In this document: positions 1 through 5,717 of the stretch, in pieces | Numbering within the stretch: the first letter of the stretch is position 1 | Layout of the letters: each line of letters starts with the position of its first letter | Source of the DNA: JAJDNW01 sp039714495 | GTDB taxonomy: Bacteria; Desulfobacterota; Desulfobacteria; Desulfobacterales; B30-G6 | Assembly: GCA_039714495.1 (NCBI GenBank) | Contig: JBDLJD010000069.1 | Location: forward strand, 1 to 22,295 | Direction of reading: 5' to 3' | DNA: 22,295 nt | Program-made: the position numbers and the translations under genes | The notes under the pieces: generated by a model | Databases searched by the model: none | Seen by the model: only the letters and a program-made list of their open reading frames with translations | Told to the model about the DNA's origin: nothing

Positions 1-88
1 ACGCCTCCACCACATCAGACAGACGGGGTTCATCATGGGTGGACTGTTTGGTCCACCCGGCTCGGATAAGTTCGAATTCTCTGGACAT
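1..88 (-). CDS. 5' end of an unidentified gene (partial, leaves window)
   Basis: An open frame begins with ATG at 88 on the minus strand and runs off the left edge, giving 29 residues starting MSREFELIRAGWTKQSTHD and ending DVVEA. No stop occurs in the visible part. It lies 74 bp downstream of the dch stop in the same direction, so it is probably the next gene of the leftward unit. I do not recognise a family from so few residues, and no strong Shine-Dalgarno sequence precedes the ATG, so both the start and the coding status are tentative. Confidence 0.45.
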   Translation of the reverse strand, partial: MSREFELIRAGWTKQSTHDEPRLSDVVEA

Positions 89-162
89 ATCGAAAAATCA
101 AAGTGCCAAGTGATCTTCAAAGATGCATCCTGCAATACCCGCTCTGGACCAGGGTGGTTGCA

Positions 163-933
163 TCAACGATTCTTCCAGTCAGGTCTTCTTTTTTCGTAAA
201 AGCTGGCAATGCCTTCCAGGGTATCCTCGGTTTTCATGAGGGTGTTGAGGAACAGGTCACTCACACCATCCAGCGCGTCTTTAGCGTTCATGCCAAGGTG
301 CTGGTTTACGGCCCGTTTGTTCAGGCGCAGGATCAGAGGGCTGCTGGCCTGAATTTCATGGATCAGTCGAACCACGGTTTCAGTGAATTCATCGCTGGCG
401 ACGCTCTGGCTGACAAAACCCATCAACTGGGCCTCATCAGCAGAATAGATCTTTCCTGAGGTACAGACCTCAATGGCCTTGGCCGGGCCCACCAGCAGAG
501 GCAGGCGGATGGCGGCGTAAGGCGGCAGGAACCCCAGTTTGACTTCGGGTTGGCCGAACTTGGCCTTTTGGGAGGCGATCACTATGTCGCAGGCTATAGC
601 ATATTCCATGCCGCCGCCCAGGCAGTTGCCGTGCACGGCCGCAATGCTCGGGATTTCAAGTTCGCCGATAAGGGTAAGGGAGCGGTTGAAGGTGGCAATC
701 ATGTCCGGCGCCATTTCCGGTTTGTGGTCGCCCACATCCACACCGGCACACCAACTGGCGCCTTCACCATAGATCACCACACATTTGAGGTCGGCGTCCT
801 GGCTCACGTCCTCCAGCACGCTGCAGAATTCCTGCATCATGCCGATGTTGAATACATTGTGTTTGGGTCTGGCAAGGGTGATGGCAGCCACCCCTTCGGA
901 CTTTTCCAGTTTGATGGTCACGTTGTCTGTCAT
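163..933 (-). CDS. bamR: Cyclohexa-1,5-diene-1-carbonyl-CoA hydratase (Dch/BamR), crotonase family
   Basis: A 256-residue enoyl-CoA hydratase-fold protein, full length for the family. It should add water to the dienoyl-CoA made by benzoyl-CoA reductase, giving 6-hydroxycyclohex-1-ene-1-carbonyl-CoA in the cytoplasm. Visible signatures are the first oxyanion-hole segment CAGVDVGDH (62-70), the second at HGNCLGGGMEYA (101-112), GQPEVKLGFLPP (127-138) and the C-terminal EKRRPDWKNR. The combination GVDVGDHxPE, GQPExKLG and the EKR..WKN tail resembles Dch/BamR proteins of obligate anaerobes rather than generic fatty-acid hydratases; this is recalled similarity, not a search. GAGG lies just before the ATG. 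Having Had and Oah nearby on the other strand supports the assignment. The alternative is another short enoyl-CoA hydratase of beta-oxidation. Confidence 0.8.
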   Translation of the reverse strand: MTDNVTIKLEKSEGVAAITLARPKHNVFNIGMMQEFCSVLEDVSQDADLKCVVIYGEGASWCAGVDVGDHKPEMAPDMIATFNRSLTLIGELEIPSIAAVHGNCLGGGMEYAIACDIVIASQKAKFGQPEVKLGFLPPYAAIRLPLLVGPAKAIEVCTSGKIYSADEAQLMGFVSQSVASDEFTETVVRLIHEIQASSPLILRLNKRAVNQHLGMNAKDALDGVSDLFLNTLMKTEDTLEGIASFYEKRRPDWKNR

Positions 934-943
934 GTTAACCTCG

Positions 944-978
944 GTATTTTGTATTTAGTGTTTTGTGTTTCGTATTTG
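944..978. repeat. Five in-phase degenerate heptamers, consensus GTRTTTN
   Basis: Starting at 944 the + strand reads five successive 7-nt words without any slip: GTATTTT, GTATTTA, then GTGTTTT, GTGTTTC, then GTATTTG. Position 3 is A or G and position 7 is free. In the leftward transcript the words read NAAAYAC and end directly before the GAGG ribosome-binding site of dch (start at 933). No gene overlaps the tract. Confidence 0.75.
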
Positions 979-1058
979 GCAATCGGCCAATAGTTCACAT
1001 ATTCGCAGATTAAGGCCTAATCCGGGTGAACCCGCTATATGCTGACAGGCCGGAACTG

Positions 1059-1081
1059 AATATCCAACGTTATTGGATATT
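1059..1081. other. Perfect 9-bp inverted repeat (hairpin or operator)
   Basis: AATATCCAA at 1059-1067 and TTGGATATT at 1073-1081 are exact reverse complements separated by CGTTA. It lies in the 209-bp spacer between the DUF35 gene and dch. Neither strand has a clean T-run after it, so it is not a convincing intrinsic terminator. An mRNA processing or stability stem in the leftward operon, or a protein-binding dyad, fits better. Confidence 0.5.
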
Positions 1082-1142
1082 GGTTATTCGCTTTTTCCTT
1101 TGTGCCTTTGTGGCGATATAAAAATATGCCAATTGCAGCGGT

Positions 1143-1577
1143 CTATGATTTTGTGAATACATAATTCAGCTGCCCGTTGGATACGGTATTGGTCACCGTT
1201 TTCATCTGCATACCCACCTCTATTTCCTCTTCGGGGATATCGCTGGAAATCCTGCCGAACACTTTGTATTCCCCATAGTCGAGCAGGGCGATGCAATAGG
1301 GCACATCATCCTCGAATCCGATGGGGGCAAAAGTTAGCTTGCTGAAGGTAACTAGCCGGCCGCTGCCGGATACATCGAACCACTCCATGTTGCTGGACAG
1401 ACAGTGGCAGCAATCAGCCCGGGGCGGGAAAAAAACCGCGCCGCAGTCCAGGCATTTCGTTCCAGCCACTTTCCCGCTTTCCAGGTGCGCGATAAAATCG
1501 TTGGTTTTGGTTATGGCGGTGAAACTCACCGTACCGAACTTATTAAAACGGTCGTCGACCTCTTTCTTTTTACCCAT
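1143..1577 (-). CDS. DUF35 zinc-ribbon/OB-fold protein, partner subunit of the adjacent thiolase
   Basis: A 144-residue protein with an N-terminal rubredoxin-like zinc ribbon, C42-x2-C45 and C56-x2-C59, around the family-typical FFPPR (49-53), followed by an OB-fold domain (about 65-140). In known pairs such as BbsA/BbsB of anaerobic toluene degradation, the DUF35 protein forms a complex with an SCP-x-like thiolase and helps bind the acyl-CoA substrate. Its ATG lies 2 nt beyond the thiolase stop codon, and its Shine-Dalgarno GGGGAGG is inside the last thiolase codons, so the two are probably translated in a coupled, near-equimolar way. An extra cysteine, C57, sits beside the predicted zinc ligands. 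The substrate cannot be read from this protein alone. Confidence 0.85.
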   Translation of the reverse strand: MGKKKEVDDRFNKFGTVSFTAITKTNDFIAHLESGKVAGTKCLDCGAVFFPPRADCCHCLSSNMEWFDVSGSGRLVTFSKLTFAPIGFEDDVPYCIALLDYGEYKVFGRISSDIPEEEIEVGMQMKTVTNTVSNGQLNYVFTKS

Positions 1578-1579
1578 GA

Positions 1580-2749
1580 TTACCTCCCCAGAATGGTTAC
1601 ATTGCCGTAGAGGCCCACGCCCCCGATATTGTGCACCAGGCCGATTTCAGGGTCTTTCACCTGAATATCACCGGCTTCGCCCCTCAACTGCAGCACGATG
1701 GTCCTTGTCTGCGATCCGCCCGTGGCCCCTATGGGATGGCCTTTTGACAACAATCCTCCGTCTACATTAACCGGAATGGATCCTTCCTTGTAGGTCTCCT
1801 TGGCGCGGATCAGCTCCTTGCCCTCGCCGGGTTCAGCAAACCCGAGGTTTTCATAGGCCATCATTTCGGCAATGGTGAAGCAGTCGTGGACTTCGGCAAC
1901 ATCGATATCTTTGGGGCCCACACCGGCCATGTCGTAGGCCTGCCGGGCAGCCTCCTGGGCAACCGTAAGCCCTGAAAAAAGGTCGCGCCCGGCCAGGTTC
2001 ACACTGGTGGTGGCCGAGCCGAGCCCTTTGATCCAGACCGGTTTTTTACACAGGGCCTTGGCCTTTTCCTCGTTGGCCACGATGATGCAGGAACTGCCGT
2101 CGGCATTGGCGCAGCAGTCTCCAACCCGCAGCGGCGTGGTTACCGGCCGCCCCATGATATTTTCAGGATCGTTGAACATTTCAAGTGTTACGGGCTTGCG
2201 GTAAACCGCCCTGTCGTTAATTTGACCGTAGGTGGCGGCCTTTTGGCGAATGAGGGCCAGATCATCAGGCGTGGTGCCATATGTCTCCATGTGAGCCTTG
2301 GCATACATGGCATAATAGGCCGGCATCATGGTGCCGAAGGGGCTCTCCCACTGGATATCTGCGCCACGCCCCATGCGTTCCTGGGCCTCGGAGGATGATA
2401 TCTCCGACATTTTCTGAAAACCGAGAACGGCGACAACATCATGCAGACCTGATTTTACCAGTGAATAGGCGAGCCTGATCCCGGTGGTGCTGGAGGAGCA
2501 CAGGCTTTCCACGTAAAAGGTCGGTTGCGGGTTCAATCCGAGATACTCGGCGAAAACGCCGGCAGGGGAGCGCTGTTTGTCATATTCCGGCGCCGAGCAG
2601 ACCACCGAGGCATCGATATCCTTGGTGGTGATGCCTGCATCCTGCAGACTGTCTTTGAATCCATCGAAAGCCAGTTCCCGGATGGATCCCGGATATTGCC
2701 GTACAAAGGTACTCTGGCCAACACCGATAATGGCTACTTTGTTTCCCAT
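1580..2749 (-). CDS. SCP-x/BbsB-type thiolase (candidate 3-oxopimelyl-CoA thiolase)
   Basis: A 389-residue thiolase. I chose the ATG at 2749 (MGNKVAIIGVGQS) because AAGGAAA precedes it and the family begins this way; an upstream in-frame start at 2800 would add 17 unlikely residues. Visible residues are the nucleophile C84 in ESLCSSS, H288 in HDCFT, and H338 in GHPIGATGG. The classical C-terminal CxG is replaced by HNIGGVG, as in SCP-x-type thiolases that need a DUF35 partner. It should cleave a 3-oxoacyl-CoA with CoA. Because the cluster encodes Dch, Had and Oah, which end at 3-hydroxypimelyl-CoA, 3-oxopimelyl-CoA to glutaryl-CoA plus acetyl-CoA is a reasonable inferred reaction. Alternatives are benzoylsuccinyl-CoA-type substrates (BbsAB) or acetoacetyl-CoA. 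Confidence 0.85.
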   Translation of the reverse strand: MGNKVAIIGVGQSTFVRQYPGSIRELAFDGFKDSLQDAGITTKDIDASVVCSAPEYDKQRSPAGVFAEYLGLNPQPTFYVESLCSSSTTGIRLAYSLVKSGLHDVVAVLGFQKMSEISSSEAQERMGRGADIQWESPFGTMMPAYYAMYAKAHMETYGTTPDDLALIRQKAATYGQINDRAVYRKPVTLEMFNDPENIMGRPVTTPLRVGDCCANADGSSCIIVANEEKAKALCKKPVWIKGLGSATTSVNLAGRDLFSGLTVAQEAARQAYDMAGVGPKDIDVAEVHDCFTIAEMMAYENLGFAEPGEGKELIRAKETYKEGSIPVNVDGGLLSKGHPIGATGGSQTRTIVLQLRGEAGDIQVKDPEIGLVHNIGGVGLYGNVTILGR

Positions 2750-2758
2750 AAAATTTCC

Positions 2759-2784
2759 TTTCGTGAAAAATAAATTTTCGTGAA
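2759..2784. repeat. Two direct TTTCGTGAA words upstream of the thiolase gene
   Basis: TTTCGTGAA occurs at 2759-2767 and again at 2776-2784, 17 nt apart start to start, between the thiolase ribosome-binding site and the upstream spacer. The same CGTGA word recurs near 18773-18798. The repeats may be regulatory or just another spacer-word repeat. Confidence 0.4.
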
Positions 2785-2845
2785 GACGATTTTTATTCAC
2801 ATAGAAACAGTTAGAAATTTGAACATAATTTCATACAGACTTCGG

Positions 2846-3047
2846 TTTCTGGGTAATTGCACGAGCCGGAGGCTTTCACAGGCAAGGCACCTGGGGTGAA
2901 GTCGTAGTGGGCTTTACTGCGAACCCACAGTAACGCCGCCTGTGGAAGCCTCCGGCTTGCCCGCAGGGTGAAATTTAATGAGATCAAATGATCTATATCC
3001 GCATGAGATTAGTTCCCTCTCATTAAATTTCATGCAATACCCAGAAA
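2846..3047. repeat. Nested palindromic element, about 202 bp, MITE-like
   Basis: The spacer between the SDR and thiolase genes holds three nested inverted repeats. The outer pair is TTTCTGGGTAATTGCA (2846-2861) and TGCAATACCCAGAAA (3033-3047), complementary apart from one missing base. An inner pair of 19 nt lies at 2865-2883 and 2938-2956 with one mismatch. A perfect 15-nt pair lies at 2969-2983 and 3018-3032. Smaller dyads sit inside, for example TACTG/CAGTA and GTGGG/CCCAC around 2906-2933. The right end touches the SDR stop codon at 3048. I see no open frame of note and no clear target-site duplication. It could be a non-autonomous mobile element or a strong RNA structure in the leftward transcript that separates SDR from thiolase expression. 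Confidence 0.6.
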
Positions 3048-3800
3048 TTAGATCATACCGTAGCCGCCGTCTACACAGAGCAACTGCCCGGTGATGTAAT
3101 TGCTTACATCCGACGCCAGAAAACAGAAGGCCGGTGAAATATCTTGGGGTTCTGCAAAACGCTTCAGCAGAATACGGTTCATGTAGATTTCTTTCAGCTT
3201 TTCATCGGTCCTTATTTTTTCTGTCATGTCTGTGGCCACGATCCCCAACGAAATCACGTTGGCGCAGACGTTGTACCGTGCCATTTCGCGGGCGATGGAT
3301 TTGGTCATGCTGATAATGCCGCCTTTGGCGGCGCTGTAGTTTATCTGGCCAACCGTCCCGACCAGCCCGGCCACCGAGGTCACATTGATGATTTTACCGC
3401 TTTTCTGTTCCTTCATCAATTTCCCGGCGGCCTGGGAGCATAGAAAAGCACCCTTGAGATGGATATCAACAACCTGGTCCCACTGGTCTTCCTCCATCTT
3501 CACCATCATGGCCGGCCGGGTGAAGCCGGCATTGTTGACCAATATATCCAGTTTTCCAAATGCTTCCACCGCCTTTCCAACCAGCAGCTCGACATCCGAT
3601 TTGAGGGCCACATCCGCTTTTACCGCAATGGCCGCCGTCCCCAGGGATTCTATTTCTGAGACGACTTCTTCTGCAGCACCTTGGTTTGATGTGTAGTTGA
3701 CAACCACCTTGGCGCCTTGTTGTGCGAAACCGAGGGCCACGGCGCGGCCGACACCCCGGCTGCTGCCTGTGACCAGTGCAACTTTACCATCAAGATTCAT
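3048..3800 (-). CDS. Short-chain dehydrogenase/reductase (candidate 3-hydroxypimelyl-CoA dehydrogenase)
   Basis: A 250-residue classical SDR of the FabG type. It has the cofactor loop TGSSRGVG (11-18), NNAG (89-92), and the catalytic set S142, Y155, K159 (YSAAK). It should interconvert a 3-hydroxyacyl and a 3-oxoacyl thioester with NAD(P)(H) in the cytoplasm. AGGAGA lies 6 nt before the ATG. It is the first gene of the leftward unit, ahead of thiolase, DUF35 and dch. The Oah reaction ends at 3-hydroxypimelyl-CoA, which needs a 3-hydroxyacyl-CoA dehydrogenase before thiolysis, so that is the inferred role. Alternatives are a fatty-acid FabG or another beta-hydroxyacyl-CoA dehydrogenase; the sequence does not decide the chain or cofactor. 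Confidence 0.82.
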   Translation of the reverse strand: MNLDGKVALVTGSSRGVGRAVALGFAQQGAKVVVNYTSNQGAAEEVVSEIESLGTAAIAVKADVALKSDVELLVGKAVEAFGKLDILVNNAGFTRPAMMVKMEEDQWDQVVDIHLKGAFLCSQAAGKLMKEQKSGKIINVTSVAGLVGTVGQINYSAAKGGIISMTKSIAREMARYNVCANVISLGIVATDMTEKIRTDEKLKEIYMNRILLKRFAEPQDISPAFCFLASDVSNYITGQLLCVDGGYGMI

Positions 3801-3845
3801 AGTGTTCTCCTGTTGAAATGTTCATTTTAGGTTAGAAATAGCATC

Positions 3846-3878
3846 TAGCTATATAGTAGCTACATCGAAGCCAGTCAA
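3846..3878 (-). promoter_or_regulatory. Promoter of the SDR-thiolase-DUF35-dch unit with dyad operator over the -10 box
   Basis: On the minus strand TTGACT (3873-3878) is followed after exactly 17 bp by TATATA (3850-3855). The -10 box lies inside the dyad GCTATATAGTAGC (3848-3860), which extends to TAGCTA arms at 3846-3851 and 3857-3862. Transcription would start near 3843, giving a leader of about 40 nt before the SDR ATG at 3800. The same arrangement occurs in the divergent had promoter (4304-4337), so a shared repressor is likely. Confidence 0.65.
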
Positions 3879-3893
3879 GCAAAAAAGCAAGTT

Positions 3894-4035
3894 CTAACGG
3901 CCCTTCCACAGGGGAGGACGCTTTTCAGCAAAGGCTTTTGGGCCTTCGATAAAATCCTCGGATGCGTATTAAAATGGATTTTTTTGCTCTTTTACGAGCA
4001 TCGTAGTTGAAAAAAGGCTGGTAGTGAGATGTCAT
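3894..4035 (-). pseudogene. Remnant of an enoyl-CoA hydratase gene (both ends kept, middle deleted)
   Basis: On the minus strand, codons read from 3968 down to the TAG at 3894 give YASEDFIEGPKAFAEKRPPL followed by WKGR. This is the typical C-terminus of an enoyl-CoA hydratase (EDF.EG..AF.EKR.P.W.GR). About 70 nt upstream there is an ATG at 4033-4035 with GGAGA placed before it, starting MTSHYQPFFNYDARK, which could be the N-terminus of such a protein. The two pieces are in different frames and only about 40 codons remain of the expected 255-265. I infer a large internal deletion. The C-terminal match is good; the N-terminal assignment is weaker. Confidence 0.6.
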
Positions 4036-4303
4036 GGCCGCTCTCCAAATATATGATTACATAAAAATATGTAATGCTTGGGAAGACAGTTATATCACGG
4101 AATCACAGTAACAGAATTATCCCCTGGATGCACCCTATTTATTGCCGTAGTGTGAGAGCTATATGGATTTTTTACAATATTTTAAATTATATATATTGGA
4201 AACATGCATTAGCACGGATAGTGTTGAAAACTTAAGATTTTAGGACAAGAATGCCATTCCTAAGCAAGGCGTTATGTTTCTAATGAATGAAATGTAAATA
4301 GTC
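4036..4303. other. Spacer without recognised gene, carrying one perfect dyad
   Basis: This AT-rich stretch between the enoyl-CoA hydratase remnant and the had promoter holds no convincing coding frame. Its one clear structure is ATTACATA (4056-4063), AAAA, TATGTAAT (4068-4075), a perfect 20-bp dyad some 20 bp upstream of the remnant's start codon. It may be the old operator of the decayed gene or a still active regulator site. Confidence 0.5.
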
Positions 4304-4337
4304 TTGACCCTTGCATTGAATCCAGCTACATTGTAGC
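4304..4337 (+). promoter_or_regulatory. Promoter of had (bamQ) with dyad operator over the -10 box
   Basis: TTGACC (4304-4309) and TACATT (4327-4332) are 17 bp apart. The -10 box lies within the dyad GCTACATTGTAGC (4325-4337), whose arms GCTAC and GTAGC are exact reverse complements. The dyad at 3848-3860 in the divergent promoter shares GCTA-N4/5-GTAGC and the same position relative to its own -10 box. Binding there would block RNA polymerase, so I infer repression relieved by a pathway intermediate. The leader to the had ATG is about 85 nt. Confidence 0.65.
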
Positions 4338-4425
4338 GGTAATATAACCCCTAAGGTTGCATAACCAAATTATCATATCCATAAATTAAGGAAATAAACC
4401 TACATAAACAAAGGAGGTAAATACC

Positions 4426-5532
4426 ATGGGAGCAGTTCCGGATAAAATATCGACCTGGCAGATGGTGCAACCCACTTCGCGCAACAAGGAAACCGGCGAG
4501 GTTACGCCGGGTAAACTCGAAAAAATGGAAATTCCTGTTCCCGACTTGCAGCCGGATGAGGTTCTTGTTGAAGTTGCCGGATGCGGCGTGTGTCACACGG
4601 ACCTGGGGTATTTCTTCGACGGCGTCCCCACGGTGTGCAAACCACCACTGACCCTTGGTCACGAAATATCTGGGACAGTGGTTGCCGGCGATGAAGCCTG
4701 GATCGGCAAGGAAGTCCTGATACCGGCGGTCATGCCCTGCCGCAAGTGCCATTTATGTAAAACCGGCCGGGGAAATCGCTGTCTGGCCCAGAAGATGCCC
4801 GGCAACAGCATCGGCATCTACGGCGGCTTTTCGAGCCACATCCCCGTGCCTTCCATTGATTTGTGCGAAATAAAAAACCGCGGTGATGTTCCCCTGGAGC
4901 ATTTGGCTGTGGTGGCCGATGCCGCGACCACACCTTTCCAGGCTGCCAAGCGGGCCGGGCTGGAAATCGGAGACAATGTTATTATCATCGGTATCGGCGG
5001 GGTAGGGCAGTACATGGTCCAGGAGGCTAAAGCACTGGGAGCCGGTTGTGTCATCGCCATTGATATCGATGCGGACCGTCTTGAACAGATCCTTGACTAT
5101 GGAGCTGATTTTGCTGTGAATGCCACGGATAAGAGTACCAGGGATGTGGCCCAGGAAATCAAGGCCATACGCAAGCAGCAGGGCCTGCCGGGATTTGGCT
5201 GGAAAATTTTTGAGGTGACCGGCAGCAAGCCGGGCCAGGAAACAGCCTTGAGTCTGCTCAGTTTTACGGGAAAGCTAATTGTTGTAGGCTATGGTATGCA
5301 GAAGGTGGAATATTCCATCAGCCGGCTGATGGCTTTCGATGCCGAGATCATCGGAACTTGGGGCTGCCTGCCGGAATATTACCCCCAGGTGCTCAATATG
5401 GTCCTCAAGGGCAAGATTGCCCTGGCGCCCTTTGTGCAGACCCGGCCCATGAGCACCATCGCGGAGGCTTTTGAGGAGGCTCACAGTAAGTCACCGGACA
5501 AAAGAATTGTCTTGGTGCCGGACTTTGATTAA
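4426..5532 (+). CDS. bamQ: 6-hydroxycyclohex-1-ene-1-carbonyl-CoA dehydrogenase (Had/BamQ)
   Basis: A 368-residue zinc-dependent medium-chain alcohol dehydrogenase, the usual Had length. It oxidises 6-hydroxycyclohex-1-ene-1-carbonyl-CoA to the 6-oxo compound with NAD+. Catalytic zinc residues are seen at C53 (CGVCHTD) and H79-E80 (GHE). The structural zinc site is C105-x2-C108-x2-C111-x7-C119. A Rossmann motif GIGGVG lies near residue 190. The N-terminal run KISTWQMVQPTS and the motif FFDGVPTV resemble Had proteins of benzoate-degrading anaerobes as I know them. An ideal AAAGGAGGT lies 8-9 nt before the ATG. Oah follows on the same strand, and the upstream promoter carries the shared operator. 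Codon use shows nothing odd. Confidence 0.92.
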   Translation: MGAVPDKISTWQMVQPTSRNKETGEVTPGKLEKMEIPVPDLQPDEVLVEVAGCGVCHTDLGYFFDGVPTVCKPPLTLGHEISGTVVAGDEAWIGKEVLIPAVMPCRKCHLCKTGRGNRCLAQKMPGNSIGIYGGFSSHIPVPSIDLCEIKNRGDVPLEHLAVVADAATTPFQAAKRAGLEIGDNVIIIGIGGVGQYMVQEAKALGAGCVIAIDIDADRLEQILDYGADFAVNATDKSTRDVAQEIKAIRKQQGLPGFGWKIFEVTGSKPGQETALSLLSFTGKLIVVGYGMQKVEYSISRLMAFDAEIIGTWGCLPEYYPQVLNMVLKGKIALAPFVQTRPMSTIAEAFEEAHSKSPDKRIVLVPDFD

Positions 5533-5533
5533 A

Positions 5534-5645
5534 AAGGATTCAAGGATTCAAGGGGCAGGTCATAGCTGTTAGCTCGTAGCTCATAGCCTGCTATCAGCTA
5601 TGAGCTACGAGCTAATTTCTCACTTGACCCCTTGACTCCTGTTTG
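5534..5645. repeat. Octamer-armed heptamer array A
   Basis: The had-oah spacer is built of words in strict phase. Left arm: octamers AAGGATTC (5534), AAGGATTC (5542), AAGGGGCA (5550). Core: eight heptamers from 5561 to 5616; the first four fit NNTAGCY (for example CATAGCT, GTTAGCT) and the last four fit NGCTAYN (for example AGCTATG, AGCTACG), so polarity flips in the middle. Right arm: octamers ACTTGACC (5622), CCTTGACT (5630), CCTGTTTG (5638). An inverted relative lies at 7583-7720. The dyad could form a long imperfect hairpin in mRNA between had and oah. Confidence 0.75.
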
Positions 5646-5671
5646 ACAGAAAAATGCTATAGAAATTTGTC

Positions 5672-5677
5672 TATAAT
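5672..5677 (+). promoter_or_regulatory. Possible -10 box upstream of oah
   Basis: A perfect TATAAT lies at 5672-5677, 40 bp before the oah start. The nearest TTGACA (5643-5648) is 23 bp away, too far for a standard sigma-70 promoter, so this is only a candidate. It would give oah a transcript of its own in addition to readthrough from had. Confidence 0.3.
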
Positions 5678-5717
5678 GAAACAGTGAAATAAATCATTTT
5701 TGAAAGGAGTAAGCAAA

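Noticed and set aside
103..459. Open frame of 118 codons on the + strand opposite dch
   Set aside because: It lies wholly antisense to the well-supported hydratase gene and has no recognisable domain; it is a shadow frame.
1059..1081. Intrinsic terminator between DUF35 gene and dch
   Set aside because: The stem is good but no T-run follows on the minus strand, and dch probably belongs to the same unit.
5561..5616. TAGC-rich heptamers of array A as further copies of the GCTA-N5-GTAGC operator
   Set aside because: The words are part of a 7-nt periodic array, lack the operator's spacing, and are not placed on a promoter, so the shared TAGC letters are probably coincidental.
5643..5677. Standard sigma-70 promoter TTGACA/TATAAT for oah
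   Set aside because: Both hexamers are perfect but 23 bp apart, outside the usable 15-19 bp range; only the -10 box was kept, at low confidence.
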